A DNA stretch of 64,000 nucleotides from Gemmataceae bacterium. Its GTDB lineage: Bacteria > Planctomycetota > Planctomycetia > Gemmatales > Gemmataceae. Within the stretch, counting starts at the first letter, position 1. Each line of letters starts with the position of its first letter. Of this stretch, positions 44,467-54,067 are shown one piece after another. The notes below the pieces were generated by a model, which did not search any database, was not told where the DNA came from, and worked only from the letters and a program-made list of their open reading frames with translations. A program made the position numbers and the translations under genes. The stretch spans positions 1 through 64,000 of the forward strand of contig JANWVV010000004.1 of assembly GCA_025055795.1 (NCBI GenBank). The letters run 5' to 3'.

Positions 44467-47400
44467 TCAGGCAGTCGGTGCAGGCCATTGCAAGACAGCA
44501 AAAAGGGCATGTGCCGCGGTGGTGACATTGGCCCCGGGCTGCCCACGCAGGGCCTGATGTAATTCGTCGACAGCGTAACCGATATAAAAAGCTTCCAGCA
44601 GTACCCGCCACTGGAGAGTGGTCGCGGGAACCAGCAAGGTCGTACCAACTGTCTGACGGTAGGCGCGCACAAGCCACGCGGTCAGCCATTGCTGCCAGTA
44701 GTCGCACCAGGGTTGCAGGCGCTGACGATCATCGGGGCGGATAGCCGCCGGTCCTCCGCCCTGTCCATTACAGCCATCAAATGCGGTATGCACCGCTTGA
44801 TGGAAGGAGTAGAGCAAACGGGCCACGTCCCGCAGCACCGATCGCTTGATGCGACGGTCGCTGATGGTCCGTTGGGGGTTTCCCTCGAAGTCGATGAAGA
44901 CAAAATCCTTGCCGGTGTAGAGGATCTGACCGAGATGGAGGTCGCCATGACAGCGGTACCGCTGGAGTTGCAGCGGGGTGGTCGCCACCAGTTGCAGGCG
45001 TTCCAGTAAGGCGTTCTGGGCGGCCAGAACCTGCTGGAGGAGAGGACGCTCCGCTTCAGGGACGTTGGCCGGTGGACGTTGCAGCAACTGGAACAACCGG
45101 CGGGCCTCCGTCCGCAGCGACTGGTACACCGAGCGTTGATATAGGGGCGTATACGGTTCCGGGCGGAAGGCTGGGTCATCGGTTTCGCTGGCCAGGACCA
45201 GATGGAGTTGGGCCACCCGTTGACCCAGCAAGCGGACCGAATCGAGGAACGGCCCCACACCCTCCATCAGCCAGGCGGGGAGTTCCGCTTCTTCGGACAG
45301 TTCGACCACGGGCCGAATCAGCACGGGGGGCGTCTGTACTGCCACCCCCGAGGTAAGCACCCAATCCAGGTACTGGCCCACGGCGCTAAGGACATGCTGC
45401 CAGGCCGTCCCCTGGTTGGGAACACAGGCGTGCAGCACGGCCAGCGTGAGCGGTTCACTTTTGGGCCGGCGATACTCCAGCGCCCCCAGCAGGGGTGGTG
45501 CATGGGCAAAGCCTCGCTCCATCAAGAAGCGTCCGACCTCCCATTCCGGGTGGGTCCCCTCGTCCAGGCGACGGAAAACCTTCAGGAAGGCCCGTTCGCC
45601 GTATTGCACCACGGTGTTGTGCTGGTCGGCCCGGCTCTGCACCGGCCCCGGTGGTTCCATCGGCCAGCTTTCTGCTACCGGCAGACGCAGCCCGGTCAGT
45701 CGACCCGAGCCGCCAGGTATGCTTTGTTGCTGCTGAATCAGTCGCCATAACGTAGCCGTAAAAATTGGATCCCACAGAGCATCGTAAACGACCGCTTGTT
45801 CGTCCCCTTTCAGGACGGCCACCACGGCATGGGGCAAATCGTCTAGTACCTGTTGCATGGCTGGACCAACAGCTATGCTCAAAGGTAACAGATACTGTTC
45901 CGGTTCACCCTCCAGATAGCGGACCTCGATAACACAGCCGAAGACCGTATGCTCATCAACAGTGACACTGACGACATCCAGGATGACGGCTTCACTGATC
46001 GACCGCTGCTGACCGGTGAACCAGCGACGCTGAGTCAGAAAATCGGGGAGGATGGTTTCCAGGGCCTGGCGTTGACGGCTGCGGATGAATCGTTCCCAGT
46101 TACCCCGCACAGCAATTTCGGGAAACCGGCGCGGCAGGCTGCTCAATCCCAGGGTGGCCGGTCGCCGCGGCTGCAAGGCGAACCAGACAAAGCCGTGGGG
46201 ACCCAGCATCACCGGATAAGGGTTTTTGCTGATAACAGGGAACTCCACCCGGCCGAACATCTCTACCGGCACCAGCCCGGCATACGCCTCCAGGTGCAAC
46301 TCCGTGTGCTGGGTGAACCGCGACAAATTGGCCACTACCAGAATGGTTTCTTCGCCATATCGCCGGATGAACGCCAGTATTTTCGGGTTTTCCGGGAACA
46401 GAAACTCCATGCTGCCCCGGCCAAACGCCTTGTGACGCTTGCGCAGATCGATGATCCGCTTCATCCACCACAATAGCGAGTTGGGATTGTTCTGCTGGGC
46501 CTCGACGTTGACGGCTTCGTAGTGATACTCCGGATCAATAATGACCGGCAGATACAGTTTTTGCGGATTGGCCCTACTGAAGCCGGCATTGCGATCACTG
46601 CTCCACTGCATCGGCGTGCGGACCGAGTTGCGATCGCCCAGGTAGATGTTGTCGCCCATGCCAATTTCATCGCCGTAGTAGAGCACCGGCGTACCAGGCA
46701 ACGATAAAAGCAGCCCGACCATCAGCTCGATGCGTCGGCGGTTATTACCCAGCAAGGGAGCCAGACGCCGGCGGATCCCCAGGTTGATGCGGGCTTGAGC
46801 GTCGCGGGCATATGCCCGGTACATATAATCCCGCTCTTCATCCGTGACCATTTCCAGAGTCAGCTCGTCATGATTGCGCAAAAAAAGACACCACTGGCAG
46901 GTTTCCGGAATGGGAGGGGTCTGCTGCAGAATGTCGACAATCGGGAAGCGATCCTCCGTACGGATGGCCATGAACATGCGGGGCATCAGGGGAAAATGGA
47001 AGGCCGTGTGGCATTCGTCACCGGTGCCGAAGTAGGCTACCGCATCCTCGGGCCACTGGTTGGCTTCTGCTAGAAACATCTTGTTGCGGAACTTGCTATC
47101 AACATGCTTGCGTAAGGCTTTCAGGAAAGCATGAGTCTCCGGCAGGTTCTCGCAACTGGTCCCTTCCCGCTCATACAGATAGGGAATGGCGTCCAAACGC
47201 ATGCCATCGACCCCCAACTCGAACCAAAAGTCCACAATCGGGAAGATAGCCTCCCATACAGCGGGATTGTCATAATTGAGGTCGGGCTGATGCGAGTAGA
47301 ACCGGTGCCAGTAATAGGCTTTGGCCACTGGGTCGTAGGCCCAGTTGGAGGTTTCGAAGTCCTTGAAGATGATCCGCGCTTCTTTGTATTTTTCGGGAGT

Positions 47401-47814
47401 GTCACTCCAGACGTAGAAATCGCGTTCGACGCTGCCTTTCGGAGCGCGACGGGCACGCTGGAACCACGGATGCTGGTCGGAGGTATGATTGATCACTAGT
47501 TCCGTGATCACTCGGATGCCCCGACGGTGGGCTTCCCGGAGCAAGTCCTTGAAGTCGTCCAACGTACCATACATCGGGTGCACGCCCAGGTAGTCCGAAA
47601 TATCGTAACCGTCGTCCTTGAGGGGTGAAGGGTAAAAAGGCAACAGCCACAAAGCGTTGATTCCCAGATCCTGCAGATAGTCCAGCTTTTCGATCATACC
47701 GCGGAAATCGCCCACACCGTCGCCAACCGAATCGCGGAAGGCTTTGACGGGGGCTTCGTAGATGATCGCATCTTTGTACCACAGGGGATCGTCCGGCAGT
47801 GAAGTATCAGGCAC
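44467..47814 (-). CDS. treS: Trehalose synthase / maltokinase fusion
   Basis: 1115 residues. N-terminal GH13 trehalose synthase (about 8-560) interconverts maltose and trehalose: nucleophile Asp in GMRLDAIPYLY (near 207), acid/base Glu in MFLAEANQW (near 250) and Asp in LRNHDELT (near 315). C-terminal maltokinase (about 590-1110) with cap NWERFIRSRQRQALETILPDFLTQRRWF and kinase loop HGDLHLGQ...FVFIDFEGNP makes maltose 1-phosphate from maltose and ATP. Fused TreS-Mak usually feeds GlgE glucan synthesis; glgE is not in the window. The start is GTG 47814 with GAGGATAGCC upstream; the track start at 47940 adds residues without homology. Confidence 0.93.
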   Translation of the reverse strand: MPDTSLPDDPLWYKDAIIYEAPVKAFRDSVGDGVGDFRGMIEKLDYLQDLGINALWLLPFYPSPLKDDGYDISDYLGVHPMYGTLDDFKDLLREAHRRGIRVITELVINHTSDQHPWFQRARRAPKGSVERDFYVWSDTPEKYKEARIIFKDFETSNWAYDPVAKAYYWHRFYSHQPDLNYDNPAVWEAIFPIVDFWFELGVDGMRLDAIPYLYEREGTSCENLPETHAFLKALRKHVDSKFRNKMFLAEANQWPEDAVAYFGTGDECHTAFHFPLMPRMFMAIRTEDRFPIVDILQQTPPIPETCQWCLFLRNHDELTLEMVTDEERDYMYRAYARDAQARINLGIRRRLAPLLGNNRRRIELMVGLLLSLPGTPVLYYGDEIGMGDNIYLGDRNSVRTPMQWSSDRNAGFSRANPQKLYLPVIIDPEYHYEAVNVEAQQNNPNSLLWWMKRIIDLRKRHKAFGRGSMEFLFPENPKILAFIRRYGEETILVVANLSRFTQHTELHLEAYAGLVPVEMFGRVEFPVISKNPYPVMLGPHGFVWFALQPRRPATLGLSSLPRRFPEIAVRGNWERFIRSRQRQALETILPDFLTQRRWFTGQQRSISEAVILDVVSVTVDEHTVFGCVIEVRYLEGEPEQYLLPLSIAVGPAMQQVLDDLPHAVVAVLKGDEQAVVYDALWDPIFTATLWRLIQQQQSIPGGSGRLTGLRLPVAESWPMEPPGPVQSRADQHNTVVQYGERAFLKVFRRLDEGTHPEWEVGRFLMERGFAHAPPLLGALEYRRPKSEPLTLAVLHACVPNQGTAWQHVLSAVGQYLDWVLTSGVAVQTPPVLIRPVVELSEEAELPAWLMEGVGPFLDSVRLLGQRVAQLHLVLASETDDPAFRPEPYTPLYQRSVYQSLRTEARRLFQLLQRPPANVPEAERPLLQQVLAAQNALLERLQLVATTPLQLQRYRCHGDLHLGQILYTGKDFVFIDFEGNPQRTISDRRIKRSVLRDVARLLYSFHQAVHTAFDGCNGQGGGPAAIRPDDRQRLQPWCDYWQQWLTAWLVRAYRQTVGTTLLVPATTLQWRVLLEAFYIGYAVDELHQALRGQPGANVTTAAHALFAVLQWPAPTA

Positions 47815-48111
47815 GGCTATCCTCGCCAGGCAATGAGATGGTACCCGAATGCATCCATTTTCCTCTGTGAAAGCGTCATACACGACTCGACAGCGATGGC
47901 AAGAAGCCCGGTGGCTGGCATTTCCCGATTTGCTGATCACGGCACGAGGTGGTCACACAGGCCATTGGGTGCTGGCGATGCCGCTGCGGCCATGGCCCAG
48001 AAGTTTTCGCAAACGACCCGAAATGGATGGTGCACGCGGCCTCTGCCAGTGTGGTGCCGTCGACCTGGCCGGTTCCATCGATGGGCGCCCCGTGGCGATT
48101 GACATCCCCAT
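47815..48111. other. Gap upstream of treS
   Basis: 297 bases. Several overlapping ORFs occur on both strands (47849-48163 plus, 47876-48118 minus), but none shows family motifs or clear ribosome sites. Treated as non-coding. Confidence 0.4.
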
Positions 48112-49044
48112 CTACCACAAGCGGCTGAGCAATACGACGATGAGGGCGAACAGCACCATGTAAAGAGCCAAGCGCAAGGTTTCATCGGGTGTGCGGCGAT
48201 GGAGCAACCGATGCAAGGCGACTCGATCGCCACTTTCGACAGCAATTTGCAGATTCAGTTCGTAGCTCCCCGTGGGATAATCCCGGACTGCTTCTTCGCT
48301 GAGCAGGTCGCAGGGGCGTTTCTGGGGTGGCGCGGGCATTTCGCGGTCAAGGACAACGGGAGGTACTACGCGAAAGTGGAAGGGCAGGTCGTTACTGAAC
48401 ACGAAGGTGGCAGGCCAGAGTTGTCCGCGGCTGCGTTCTGGCAGCAAGCGCCACAGGCTGCGGACCAGGTTTTCCGCGGGGGTGTCCCGGCCGATGACGA
48501 CACGATTGCCATCCACCAGGGCCTGCACGGCCCCCAGCAACAGGGGGCCATCACCGTGGCGCAGGATGGCATCAAGCTCTTCCAGGGTCCGCTCGGGCAG
48601 TGGTTGTGCCGGCCAGGTCAACGCAGGGAGCGACCCCTTGCACTGCCAGTCGGCCACAAAGCGGTCGGCAATGAGAAACGGATCGCCAAGCAGACGGTAC
48701 AATTGGCGCTCCAACAGCAGGAAATGGAAGCCCAGTTGGGCGCCGACGCCAGGCAGATCCGTCACACGCACCACAGCAACTTGACGCGAACCGAAGGGAC
48801 AGGCGAAATGGGCCAAGGGACACAAAACACCTCGCGGACGTTCACCAAAAAGTACTGCTATCCGCTCCGCCTCGGCCGTATCAAAGGCGGACGAAGCGGC
48901 CTGTACCCGCACGCCACGGCTGTCGGCCACTAACAGTCCCTGTTCGATGTGCAAAGGTACGTTCATACCGTTGGTCAGGCCAGGCTCTTTTTTTCGTTCC
49001 GCATCCTGATCTGGTCGATCCAGCAACTGTTGCCTGGTGGGCAT
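48112..49044 (-). CDS. Hypothetical protein with C-terminal membrane helix
   Basis: 310 residues. The N-terminal two thirds (about 27-230) is a soluble alpha/beta domain with LHIEQGLLVADSRGVRVQAASSAFD, ERPRGVLCPLAHFACPFGSRQVAVVRV and LGDPFLIADRF, recurring in Planctomycetes hypotheticals as far as I recall. The C-terminus ends in a single helix (LRLALYMVLFALIVVLLSRLW), so it is tail-anchored. Start may be 49044 (AAGGT upstream) or Met27 (48966), where the conserved part begins. Function unknown. Confidence 0.65.
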   Translation of the reverse strand: MPTRQQLLDRPDQDAERKKEPGLTNGMNVPLHIEQGLLVADSRGVRVQAASSAFDTAEAERIAVLFGERPRGVLCPLAHFACPFGSRQVAVVRVTDLPGVGAQLGFHFLLLERQLYRLLGDPFLIADRFVADWQCKGSLPALTWPAQPLPERTLEELDAILRHGDGPLLLGAVQALVDGNRVVIGRDTPAENLVRSLWRLLPERSRGQLWPATFVFSNDLPFHFRVVPPVVLDREMPAPPQKRPCDLLSEEAVRDYPTGSYELNLQIAVESGDRVALHRLLHRRTPDETLRLALYMVLFALIVVLLSRLW

Positions 49045-49107
49045 CCGCAGACCTTACACTCGGAAAGATTAGTAACCTGTCAGTCGCTTGGGGGCGAGGG
49101 GACAGTT

Positions 49108-50259
49108 TCAGGGGTGGCGTTGCCAGGCTGGCGACCCGGAAGCAGGCAGGAATTCCTGCAGGGTTACCACCCGGTGTTCGGTGGCGGCTGTATAAACGGC
49201 CGTGCACAAAGCGAGCGTTTCCAGATTGTCCTGCCCGGAAATCTCGGGCTCCGTTCCTTTCTCCAGGGCAACGAGCAACTGGGCCATAGTCCCAATGAAC
49301 GCTTCGGGGAACCAGGCTTCGGACCAACGAGGCCGGAACCAGTAGTTCCCTTGTCGGCGGCTGCAGAACTCCAGCGTACTTGGCTTGTGGGCCGGATATT
49401 CGGGCCAGCCGATCGTGCCCTGGGCGAGCCCGTCGGTGCCTTCGAGACGCCAGCGGATGGCATGGTCGGGGGCCACCCCTTCTTTGGGTCCAGGTCCTGC
49501 CCATACATCGTCCCAGGCCGCGGCCCGTACGCCGGAGGCATACTCTAGAATGTACAGATTGATACCGTCGCGGTGAGGGAAACGAGTACGCGGGTCCGGA
49601 CGCGTCGAAGCCAGGATGCGTTCCGGTGTACCTAGCCAGAAACGGAAGGTGTCCAAGTGATGAATGCTCATAATGAAAGTGGACAGGCTGGGTAATCCTT
49701 GGGCCCAGGGCATCCAGTGCGGGACGGCTCGCATCTCGATGGTGGCCAGGACCACCTCCCCCAGCCAACCCCGCTGGAGCAGGTCCTTGGCTGCTCGTAC
49801 CGACTGGTCGTAACGCATGTTCTGATTGACCGCCAGGGCGACACCAGCCTCGCTACAGCGCTGGACCAGGTCGCGAGCATCGTCGAGGTTGAGGGCCAAG
49901 GGCTTCTGAGCCAGGATACCCCGCAGGCGTCCCCGACCTTCGGCCACAGCGGCCCGGATGATCGCCGGTTGTACGTCCGGGGGCACCGCAATGTCCAAGA
50001 CCTCTAACCGGGCGTCCTGGAGCAGATCTGCAATGCTGTCGTGCACCGTGGGGATGCCAAACTGCTGGGCCAGGGCTGCGGCTGTCTCCCGACGCCGTGA
50101 AGTAATGGCCAGCGGCTGCCAGCCCGCCTGACGATAGGCCGGCAGGTGACAATCACGCATGATGAAACCGGCCCCGATACAACCTATCCGCCAGTCCTTC
50201 CGCTGTGGCAGTTCAGGCTGATAACGGAGGAGCAATTCCGGGCACAACGGTTCGGTCAT
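49108..50259 (-). CDS. Gfo/Idh/MocA-family oxidoreductase
   Basis: 383 residues. Rossmann motif IGCIGAGFIMRDCHLPAYRQAG binds NAD(P). The family EKP motif reads AQKPLA, a relaxed form with Gln instead of Glu. NQNMRYDQS and the catalytic-region His in SIHHLDTFRFWLG follow. These proteins oxidise or reduce sugar or cyclitol derivatives; substrate unknown. SD AGGAGTCCTCC six bases before the ATG. Same strand as ispH, 65 bp downstream of it. Confidence 0.87.
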   Translation of the reverse strand: MTEPLCPELLLRYQPELPQRKDWRIGCIGAGFIMRDCHLPAYRQAGWQPLAITSRRRETAAALAQQFGIPTVHDSIADLLQDARLEVLDIAVPPDVQPAIIRAAVAEGRGRLRGILAQKPLALNLDDARDLVQRCSEAGVALAVNQNMRYDQSVRAAKDLLQRGWLGEVVLATIEMRAVPHWMPWAQGLPSLSTFIMSIHHLDTFRFWLGTPERILASTRPDPRTRFPHRDGINLYILEYASGVRAAAWDDVWAGPGPKEGVAPDHAIRWRLEGTDGLAQGTIGWPEYPAHKPSTLEFCSRRQGNYWFRPRWSEAWFPEAFIGTMAQLLVALEKGTEPEISGQDNLETLALCTAVYTAATEHRVVTLQEFLPASGSPAWQRHP

Positions 50260-50324
50260 GGAGGACTCCTGCGGTAGGGAAGTAGCGGCATGGCAGAGGT
50301 GCTGGTACGGCCCCCATTGTTCCT

Positions 50325-51263
50325 TTAAGAGGCGGTCGCCAGCACACGCAGTTCCTTCGGTAGCGGAAAGCTGACGTGCTCCTCCCGCACGGTCCGGCTC
50401 TCAACCTGGGCCCCAAAATGGGCCTGTAAATACGCTACACAGTCCTGGACATTTTCCTCCGGAGCGCTGGCCCCAGCCGTAATCAATACGGTGTCTTGCG
50501 GACGGAACCATTCGGTCTGTAATTCCGTCACCCGGTCAATCAGATAAGCCGGTTTGCCCAGTGAACGTGCCAGCTCGGCCAGCCGCTGACTATTGGAACT
50601 GTTCTGACTACCCAGTACCAAGACCACGTCCGCTTCCCGGGCCAATTCCCGCACCGCTTCCTGGCGGTTCTGAGTGGCATAGCAAATGTCGTCCTTGTTG
50701 GGGCCGACAATGTGGGGGTAGCGTCGCTTCAAGGCATCGATGATTACCTTGGCTTCATCCACACTCAGGGTTGTCTGGGTTAGATAGGCCAACTTGGTCT
50801 GGGGTGGAAAAGGCAGCGCCTCGACGTCGGCTACATCTTCGACCAGTATCATATGTTCCGGAGCTTCCCCCATGGTGCCCACTACTTCGTCGTGCCCGGC
50901 GTGGCCGATCAGGATAATCGTGTACCCCTCGCGGGCAAAGCGGACCGCCTCCATGTGCACCTTGGTGACCAACGGACAGGTCGCATCGATGGCAAACAAG
51001 CGGCGTGCCTGGGCCAATCGCCGGATCGCGGGCGACACCCCATGGGCACTGAATAGCAGTACCGAGCCTTCCGGTACCTCCATCAGATCGTCAACGAATA
51101 CCACTCCCCGTGCCCGGAACCGCTCCACGATCGGCCGGTTATGAACAATCTCATGATAAACGTAAATGGGCGGCCCAAACCGCTCTAACGCCTCCTCCAA
51201 CGAGGCGATCGCCATATTGACCCCAGCGCAAAAACCCCGTGGATTAGCCAGTATGATCTTCAT
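50325..51263 (-). CDS. ispH: 4-Hydroxy-3-methylbut-2-enyl diphosphate reductase
   Basis: Last step of the MEP isoprenoid pathway, giving isopentenyl and dimethylallyl diphosphate; uses a 4Fe-4S cluster. 312 residues. The three cluster Cys are C12 (ANPRGFCAGV), DATCPLVTKVH and DDICYATQNRQ. The His residues in YVYHEIVHN and FSAHGVS and Glu/Thr in TQTTLSVDE fit the family. SD AGGGGAATGCGACG. Preceded by a leader hairpin at 51365. Confidence 0.96.
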   Translation of the reverse strand: MKIILANPRGFCAGVNMAIASLEEALERFGPPIYVYHEIVHNRPIVERFRARGVVFVDDLMEVPEGSVLLFSAHGVSPAIRRLAQARRLFAIDATCPLVTKVHMEAVRFAREGYTIILIGHAGHDEVVGTMGEAPEHMILVEDVADVEALPFPPQTKLAYLTQTTLSVDEAKVIIDALKRRYPHIVGPNKDDICYATQNRQEAVRELAREADVVLVLGSQNSSNSQRLAELARSLGKPAYLIDRVTELQTEWFRPQDTVLITAGASAPEENVQDCVAYLQAHFGAQVESRTVREEHVSFPLPKELRVLATAS

Positions 51264-51607
51264 CGTCGCATTCCCCTGCGTCTATGCTGTGACCAAGTCC
51301 GTTTCCATTGCCAACCGCCTGACGACCTCCAGTAACCGCTCTCTGAATTTAACCGCAAAGTACCTGTGGGGTTAGTACAACTAACCCCCACAAACCTCAC
51401 ATTCCTGCTTAGTAATGGGTTGCGGCGTGACGCGACCTGATCCTGATAAATGCACAGGAATAAGACAAAAAAGTCGGCGGGGGCCGAACGGTGCCCCCTA
51501 ACCTCAGTTCTTCTGCACAAATGCCGCTGTCCGGAATGTTTTTGCAGCTCTGATAGCAACGCGGCTGTGGGCCAAATCTTCTACACGAGCTGACCGGCCT
51601 TCGAGTT
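51264..51607. other. Gap between DUF6370 gene and ispH
   Basis: 344 bases. Contains the 51365 hairpin; no supported gene. Confidence 0.4.
51365..51392 (-). promoter_or_regulatory. Strong hairpin in the ispH leader
   Basis: TGTGGGGTTAGT (51365-51376), loop ACA, then ACTAACCCCCACA (51380-51392): a 12-bp stem with one bulged C. It lies about 100 nt upstream of the ispH start and some 215 nt after the DUF6370 stop. No U-run follows on either strand, so a leader element is as likely as a terminator. Confidence 0.4.
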
Positions 51608-51937
51608 CTACTTCTGCACCTCTACCTTGGGAGCTTCGATATACAGCTTTTTGTCCTTCTCCACCACCTTACCGGTAACCGTGGCGGGTTTGTCCTCGGT
51701 GCACACCGAGCCATGATACGGTTCCCTGCCCCCTTTGTCGACCAAATAATACTTGATCTCCTTGCCATCCTCCTTGACTATTAACGCGTGACCGCAGGTC
51801 TTGGTCTCCTTCAAGGCACATTTGGTACAGGTGAGAGTACCTTTGAGTGTCTTGGTCTCGGCCTTATCATCCGCCCAAGCCTGATTCAAACCAACTAGAC
51901 CAGTAAGCAGCAATCCCATCACCACCAGACGCAACAT
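51608..51937 (-). CDS. DUF6370-type exported protein
   Basis: 109 residues. Signal peptide (LVVMGLLLTGLVGLNQAWA) and a small mature domain: LKGTLTCTKCALKETKTCGHALIV, KYYLVDKGG, YHGSVCTEDKPATVTGKVV. This CxxC...C arrangement with an OB-like strand pattern matches the DUF6370 family as I recall it. The Cys may bind metal. SD GGAGGCTAGCCA. Monocistronic. Confidence 0.75.
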   Translation of the reverse strand: MLRLVVMGLLLTGLVGLNQAWADDKAETKTLKGTLTCTKCALKETKTCGHALIVKEDGKEIKYYLVDKGGREPYHGSVCTEDKPATVTGKVVEKDKKLYIEAPKVEVQK

Positions 51938-52512
51938 TGGCTAGCCTCCGGTTCGCTCATGACAACGACATCGCCGGTTCACCGGTCACATCCCGGCTCC
52001 CTTCTTGCAACCTTTTTTATAAACAAAGCCCAGCAACAACGCAAACATTTTCCCTCTGGCAGCAGTATCGATACCTGGAGCACGCAGGACCCCGCCTTGG
52101 CAGAATAATCGAATTTTGATTGAATCATCTTGCCTTAGGACGAAGAAGCACAAGCCGGGCTGCTCCCACTCCATTCGTTTTTCTATGTCCTTATCCACCC
52201 TTGGTATTGTGACCGAAAACTCCTTTTTACTACCCGAAGGTTAACTCACAGTTGCAAGCGAAGGGATTTATGCCGCCTATCAACAATGCTGTCACTTGTC
52301 TACGGCCTATTGGCATCTTGAGCCGAGGGCGGGAAATTTTTAGCGTATATTCCGGTTGTCAAGCACCCCGCATGCCTACAATGCGATAGGTAGGTTACAA
52401 AAATCGGCCCGGGGCTTCCGCCTCTGGCCAGTCCACGGACTGCATCTGCAAGCTAAAGGCAGAAGCCGGCCGGTTCGTCAGCCTGCCCAACCCCACGGGA
52501 CGAACTCCAGCA
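51938..52512. other. Intergenic region, DUF6370 / AAA gene
   Basis: 575 bases between divergent genes, AT-rich near 52000-52100. No supported ORF; track ORFs 51986-52198 and 52356-52658 lack features. No convincing promoter pair found. Confidence 0.4.
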
Positions 52513-53925
52513 ATGAGCACTCAGCGACCAGCTACGCTGCAGCAATTACGCAACAGCGGTTGGCGATCCAGAAGTGTCAAACAAGAATTGCGGGACAATT
52601 TCATCCGGGCTTTACAAAGCGGAGAGCCGCTGTTCCCGGGGATTATCGGCTACGATGAGACGGTGATCCCCGAGATCAGCATAGCGATTCTCGCCGGGCA
52701 TGACATGCTTTTTTTGGGTGAAAAAGGACAGGCCAAAAGCCGACTGATGCGCTCATTAGTCCGTTTTCTGGACGAGGCCATACCTTATCTGGATATTCCC
52801 GGATGTCCGGTTCACGAGGATCCGTACGCACCTATCACGCGTGCCGGCAAGGAACTGCTGCGTAGCCAACCGGAGGACCAGATACCTATTGCCTGGTGGC
52901 CCCGGCAACAGCGTTACGCCGAGCGATTGGCCCCTGGCACGAAATTTGCTGATATCATCGGAGAAATCGACCCGGCCAAGCTCGCCTTGGGCACCAGCAT
53001 GTCGGCGGAGGAAGCCTTGCACTTCGGCCTGATCCCTCGCATGCATCGCGGCATTTTTGCCATGAACGAAGTGCCCGAACTCGATGAGCTGATCCAAGTG
53101 GGTTTATTCAATATCCTGGAAGAACGCGACGTGCAGATCCGCGGCTATCCGATTCAGTTCGACATCGATGTCCTGGTGCTTTTTTCAGCCAATCCGACGA
53201 CATATAATCGCTCGGGCAAGGTCATCCCACAACTGAAAGACCGTATCGGCGCGATCATTCAGACGCACTATCCGCTGGACCGGGCCACCGGCATCGAGAT
53301 CATGGAGCAGGAGGCCGACCTGGACCTGGGAGGTGAATATCCGGTTGTCGTACCTTATTTCATGAAGGAGATCGTTGAGCAGATCAGCATCTCGGCCCGC
53401 AAATCGAAATATGTGGACCAGGCCAGTGGGGTCAGCGCCCGTTTCAGCATTGCCAACTACCGGACGATGGTGGCTTCCGCTCGCCGCCGGGGCATTCTGC
53501 TGGGGGAAAAGCCCGCCGTACCCCGGATCAGCGATCTTGGGCATCTGCCGGCCTCCGCCCTTGGCAAACTGGAACTGGATCTGATGGGCGCCCACCAGAT
53601 GAACGAAAAGCAGGTACTGGAAGCGATCATTGCCGATGCCATCCGCATCGTGTTCGAAGAGTACGTGGAAAAGCACGGCCTGGAGGAGATCGCCGAGGTC
53701 TTCAGCAAAGGAGTGAAGATCGAGGTGGGAGACATGCTGCCCAGTGCTGAATATGCTCGGCGGCTCAAACGTGTGCCCAAAGCCTGGGAGAAGGCCTTCG
53801 AAGTCAACGCGGGTGAATCTGACGCCATGCGGGCCAGTTGCGTCGAGTTTATTCTGGCCGGCCTGTACGTCACCGATCGGATCAGCCGCTCTACCCGCCA
53901 CGGCCGCATCACTTATGAAATCTGA
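52513..53925 (+). CDS. MoxR/Mg-chelatase-type AAA ATPase
   Basis: 470 residues. Walker [15 protein letters not shown]; Walker B-like [11 protein letters not shown] (Asn-Glu variant as in Mg-chelatase/MoxR proteins); sensor [11 protein letters not shown]; sensor-2 region with [11 protein letters not shown]. It forms a hexameric ATPase acting as a chaperone with a VWA partner. The VWA gene follows 142 bp downstream, and such pairs are common in Planctomycetota. Start at 52513, ribosome site weak (GGGACGAA). Target of the pair unknown. Confidence 0.85.
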   Translation: MSTQRPATLQQLRNSGWRSRSVKQELRDNFIRALQSGEPLFPGIIGYDETVIPEISIAILAGHDMLFLGEKGQAKSRLMRSLVRFLDEAIPYLDIPGCPVHEDPYAPITRAGKELLRSQPEDQIPIAWWPRQQRYAERLAPGTKFADIIGEIDPAKLALGTSMSAEEALHFGLIPRMHRGIFAMNEVPELDELIQVGLFNILEERDVQIRGYPIQFDIDVLVLFSANPTTYNRSGKVIPQLKDRIGAIIQTHYPLDRATGIEIMEQEADLDLGGEYPVVVPYFMKEIVEQISISARKSKYVDQASGVSARFSIANYRTMVASARRRGILLGEKPAVPRISDLGHLPASALGKLELDLMGAHQMNEKQVLEAIIADAIRIVFEEYVEKHGLEEIAEVFSKGVKIEVGDMLPSAEYARRLKRVPKAWEKAFEVNAGESDAMRASCVEFILAGLYVTDRISRSTRHGRITYEI

Positions 53926-54067
53926 TCCGATCTCGTCGCGATCCGAGCAAGACCGATGGGGTTGCTGGTGATGCCGGGCCGCCTCCGGCTGAACCCCCGA
54001 CCAGAGACCTGCCAAGTGCCCGGAGAGCACCTGCCCAAGCAACGGTAACCAAGGAGGATCAACTTCG

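Noticed and set aside
47849-48163. 104-residue ORF antisense upstream of treS
   Set aside because: No family features, no conserved motifs, and overlaps the end of the 48112 gene.
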